Source of the DNA: Actinomycetes bacterium
GTDB taxonomy: Bacteria; Actinomycetota; Actinomycetes; JAJYSQ01
Assembly: GCA_021793495.1 (NCBI GenBank)
Contig: JAJYSQ010000112.1
Coordinates: 1-6,293, forward strand
Direction of reading: 5' to 3'
Length of the DNA stretch: 6,293 bases
Below, piece after piece: positions 5,264-6,293 of the stretch. The position numbers were made by a program, and so were the translations under genes. How positions within the stretch are numbered: position 1 is the stretch's first letter; every line of letters starts with the position of its first letter. The notes under the pieces are model-generated. The model was given only the letters and a program-made list of their open reading frames with translations. It was not told the origin of the DNA and did not search any database.

Positions 5264-6088
5264 ATGGCGACCCCCCCCGGCCCCCGCGCCGACATCGGAG
5301 TCATCGGCGGCTCCGGCTTCTACTCGTTCCTGTCCGATGCGGTCACGGTCAAAGCGTCCACCCCGTACGGGCCCCCGTCGGACCCGATCACCGTCGGCGA
5401 GCTCGAGGGGCGCCGTGTGGCCTTCCTGCCACGTCACGGCCACGACCACCGCTACGCCCCGCACCAGGTGAACTACCGCGCCAACCTCTGGGCCCTGCGG
5501 ACCCTCGGCGTCCGTCAGGTGATCGCGCCTTCTGCCGTCGGCTCGCTGCGCCCGGAGATCGGGCCAGGGGCGTTGGTCGTCCCCGACCAGGTGGTCGACC
5601 GGACGTACGGCCGCGAGCACACGTTCTACGACCAGCCGGGGCCGGTCGTGCACGTGGGGTTCGCCCATCCCTACTGCCCCACCGGGCGCCGGCTGACCGT
5701 CGAGTCGGCCGGCGAGCTGGGGATGCACCCGGTCGACGGTGGCACCCTGGTGGTGATCAACGGCCCGCGCTTCTCCTCAGCGGCCGAGTCCACGTGGCAT
5801 ACCGCCGCCGGCTGGTCGGTCGTGGGGATGACCGGGATGCCCGAGGCTGCGCTGGCCCGCGAGCTGGCTCTGTGCTACACGTCGATCACCGTGGCGACCG
5901 ACCATGACGCAGGGGTTCAGACCGGCATCGCCGTCTCCCACCAGGAGGTGCTGCGGGTCTTCGCCGAGAACATCGAGCGACTCCGCACGCTGCTCACCGT
6001 CCTGCTGCCGCGGCTGCCGGCGGATCCGTCGGACTGCGCATGCTCCCACGCCCTGGACGGGATCACGCTCCCCTTCCCGCTGCCATGA
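5264..6088 (+). CDS. S-methyl-5'-thioadenosine phosphorylase family (MTAP/PNP)
   Basis: Phosphorolytic purine nucleoside cleavage. By family it would act on 5'-methylthioadenosine, a by-product of polyamine and other SAM-using pathways, giving adenine and 5-methylthioribose-1-phosphate; MTI or inosine specificity is possible. Length 274 aa. Seen: phosphate-binding IGGSGFY (14-20), FLPRHGHDHRYAPHQVNYRANLWALR (54-79), IAPSAVGSL (87-95), a substrate loop VVINGPRFSSAAEST (163-177), GMTGMPEAALARE (188-200) and VATDHDAG (210-217). The Asp pair D213/D215 occupies the place of the TDYD aspartates that read the adenine ring in human MTAP. A Cys-x-Cys (C258, C260) lies near the C-terminus. The codons after the start contain a run of eight C. 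ATG 5264 is chosen because it is about 13 residues ahead of the phosphate loop and 6 nt after a -10. The gene ends in an ATGA overlap with the next. Confidence 0.92.
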   Translation: MATPPGPRADIGVIGGSGFYSFLSDAVTVKASTPYGPPSDPITVGELEGRRVAFLPRHGHDHRYAPHQVNYRANLWALRTLGVRQVIAPSAVGSLRPEIGPGALVVPDQVVDRTYGREHTFYDQPGPVVHVGFAHPYCPTGRRLTVESAGELGMHPVDGGTLVVINGPRFSSAAESTWHTAAGWSVVGMTGMPEAALARELALCYTSITVATDHDAGVQTGIAVSHQEVLRVFAENIERLRTLLTVLLPRLPADPSDCACSHALDGITLPFPLP

Positions 6089-6293
6089 CCGGGTGGCCCG
6101 GGAAAGGGATGCCCGGGTGGACGAGCCCCGTCGGGACGAGCCACCGGCCGGGGCGACCAGGCCTGGGCTTCACGGTGCGCCGGTTGCTTCGGTGGTACCG
6201 CCGTCCCATCACCGTGGGGTTGGTGGGGCTGGCGATACTGTTCGCCCTGCCCGACCTCCTGCCCGCCCGGGCACCGACGACCGGCGCGCTAGA
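6085..6293 (+). CDS. N-terminal part of a membrane-anchored protein, possibly SAF/CpaB-like (runs off the window)
   Basis: A frame with no stop runs from ATG 6085 to the window edge (69 codons seen). The ATG overlaps the phosphorylase stop as ATGA; ATG 6109 is an alternative. The product begins with a Gly/Pro/Arg-rich cytoplasmic stretch (1-30), then a strongly basic segment, VRRLLRWYRRP (31-41), followed by a hydrophobic segment (about 42-60, ITVGLVGLAILFALPDLLPA) that reads as a single membrane helix with the basic side inside. The Pro/Ala/Thr-rich stretch after it resembles the linker that precedes a SAF domain in actinobacterial CpaB/RcpC-like proteins, and such genes are often found near fmdB-type genes. 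The domain itself would lie outside the window, so this identity is a guess. Translation is probably coupled to the phosphorylase. Confidence 0.6.
   Translation, partial: MTGWPGKGMPGWTSPVGTSHRPGRPGLGFTVRRLLRWYRRPITVGLVGLAILFALPDLLPARAPTTGAL

Noticed and set aside
4391..5728. Long minus-strand open frame (445 codons) opposite the cyclo-ligase, zinc-ribbon and phosphorylase genes
   Set aside because: It is antisense to three recognisable genes; the product is low-complexity Gly/Arg/Ala/Pro-rich, as expected for a GC-rich shadow.

Overview
This window is high-GC DNA from an actinobacterium. Evidence for this is the strong G/C third-position bias, frequent GTG starts, stop/start overlaps of a few bases, and a gene order (galU-moeA-...-rimJ diverging from a 5-formyltetrahydrofolate cyclo-ligase and an FmdB-type zinc-ribbon gene) that I recognise from Mycobacterium (Rv0991c-Rv0995) and, with the extra moaC/moaB genes, from Streptomyces-like genomes. 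Genus cannot be fixed from the sequence alone.

Left half, minus strand (about 3852 down to 114): one compact five-gene run, galU -> moeA -> moaC -> mogA/moaB -> rimJ-like acetyltransferase. The junctions are TGA-C-GTG, GTGA, ATGA and CTGA, so the whole block is probably one translationally coupled transcript. It makes UDP-glucose (GalU), carries three steps of molybdenum cofactor synthesis (MoaC, cPMP formation; MogA/MoaB, molybdopterin adenylylation; MoeA, molybdate insertion), and ends with a RimJ/RimL-type N-acetyltransferase. The galU start codon sits 6 nt behind a TAGGGT -10 hexamer, which predicts a leaderless mRNA.

Right half, plus strand: a 5-formyltetrahydrofolate cyclo-ligase starts 41 bp from galU. 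After an approximately 280-bp gap comes a small FmdB-type zinc-ribbon protein with a long low-complexity tail, resembling the mycobacterial redox-regulated chaperone Ruc (Rv0991c). The gap carries a near-perfect CIRCE operator (TTGGCACTC-N9-GAGTGCCAG), which predicts HrcA/heat-shock control. Next is an MTAP-family nucleoside phosphorylase with the same TTAGGGT-N6-ATG leaderless promoter layout as galU. Last is the 5' end of a membrane-anchored protein, possibly SAF/CpaB-like, which overlaps the phosphorylase stop by ATGA and runs off the window.

No mobile element, CRISPR, tRNA or rRNA is seen. The genes are housekeeping. The most interesting signals are regulatory: the CIRCE site in front of the zinc-ribbon chaperone candidate, the matched pair of leaderless promoters, and a probable CTG start in the acetyltransferase.
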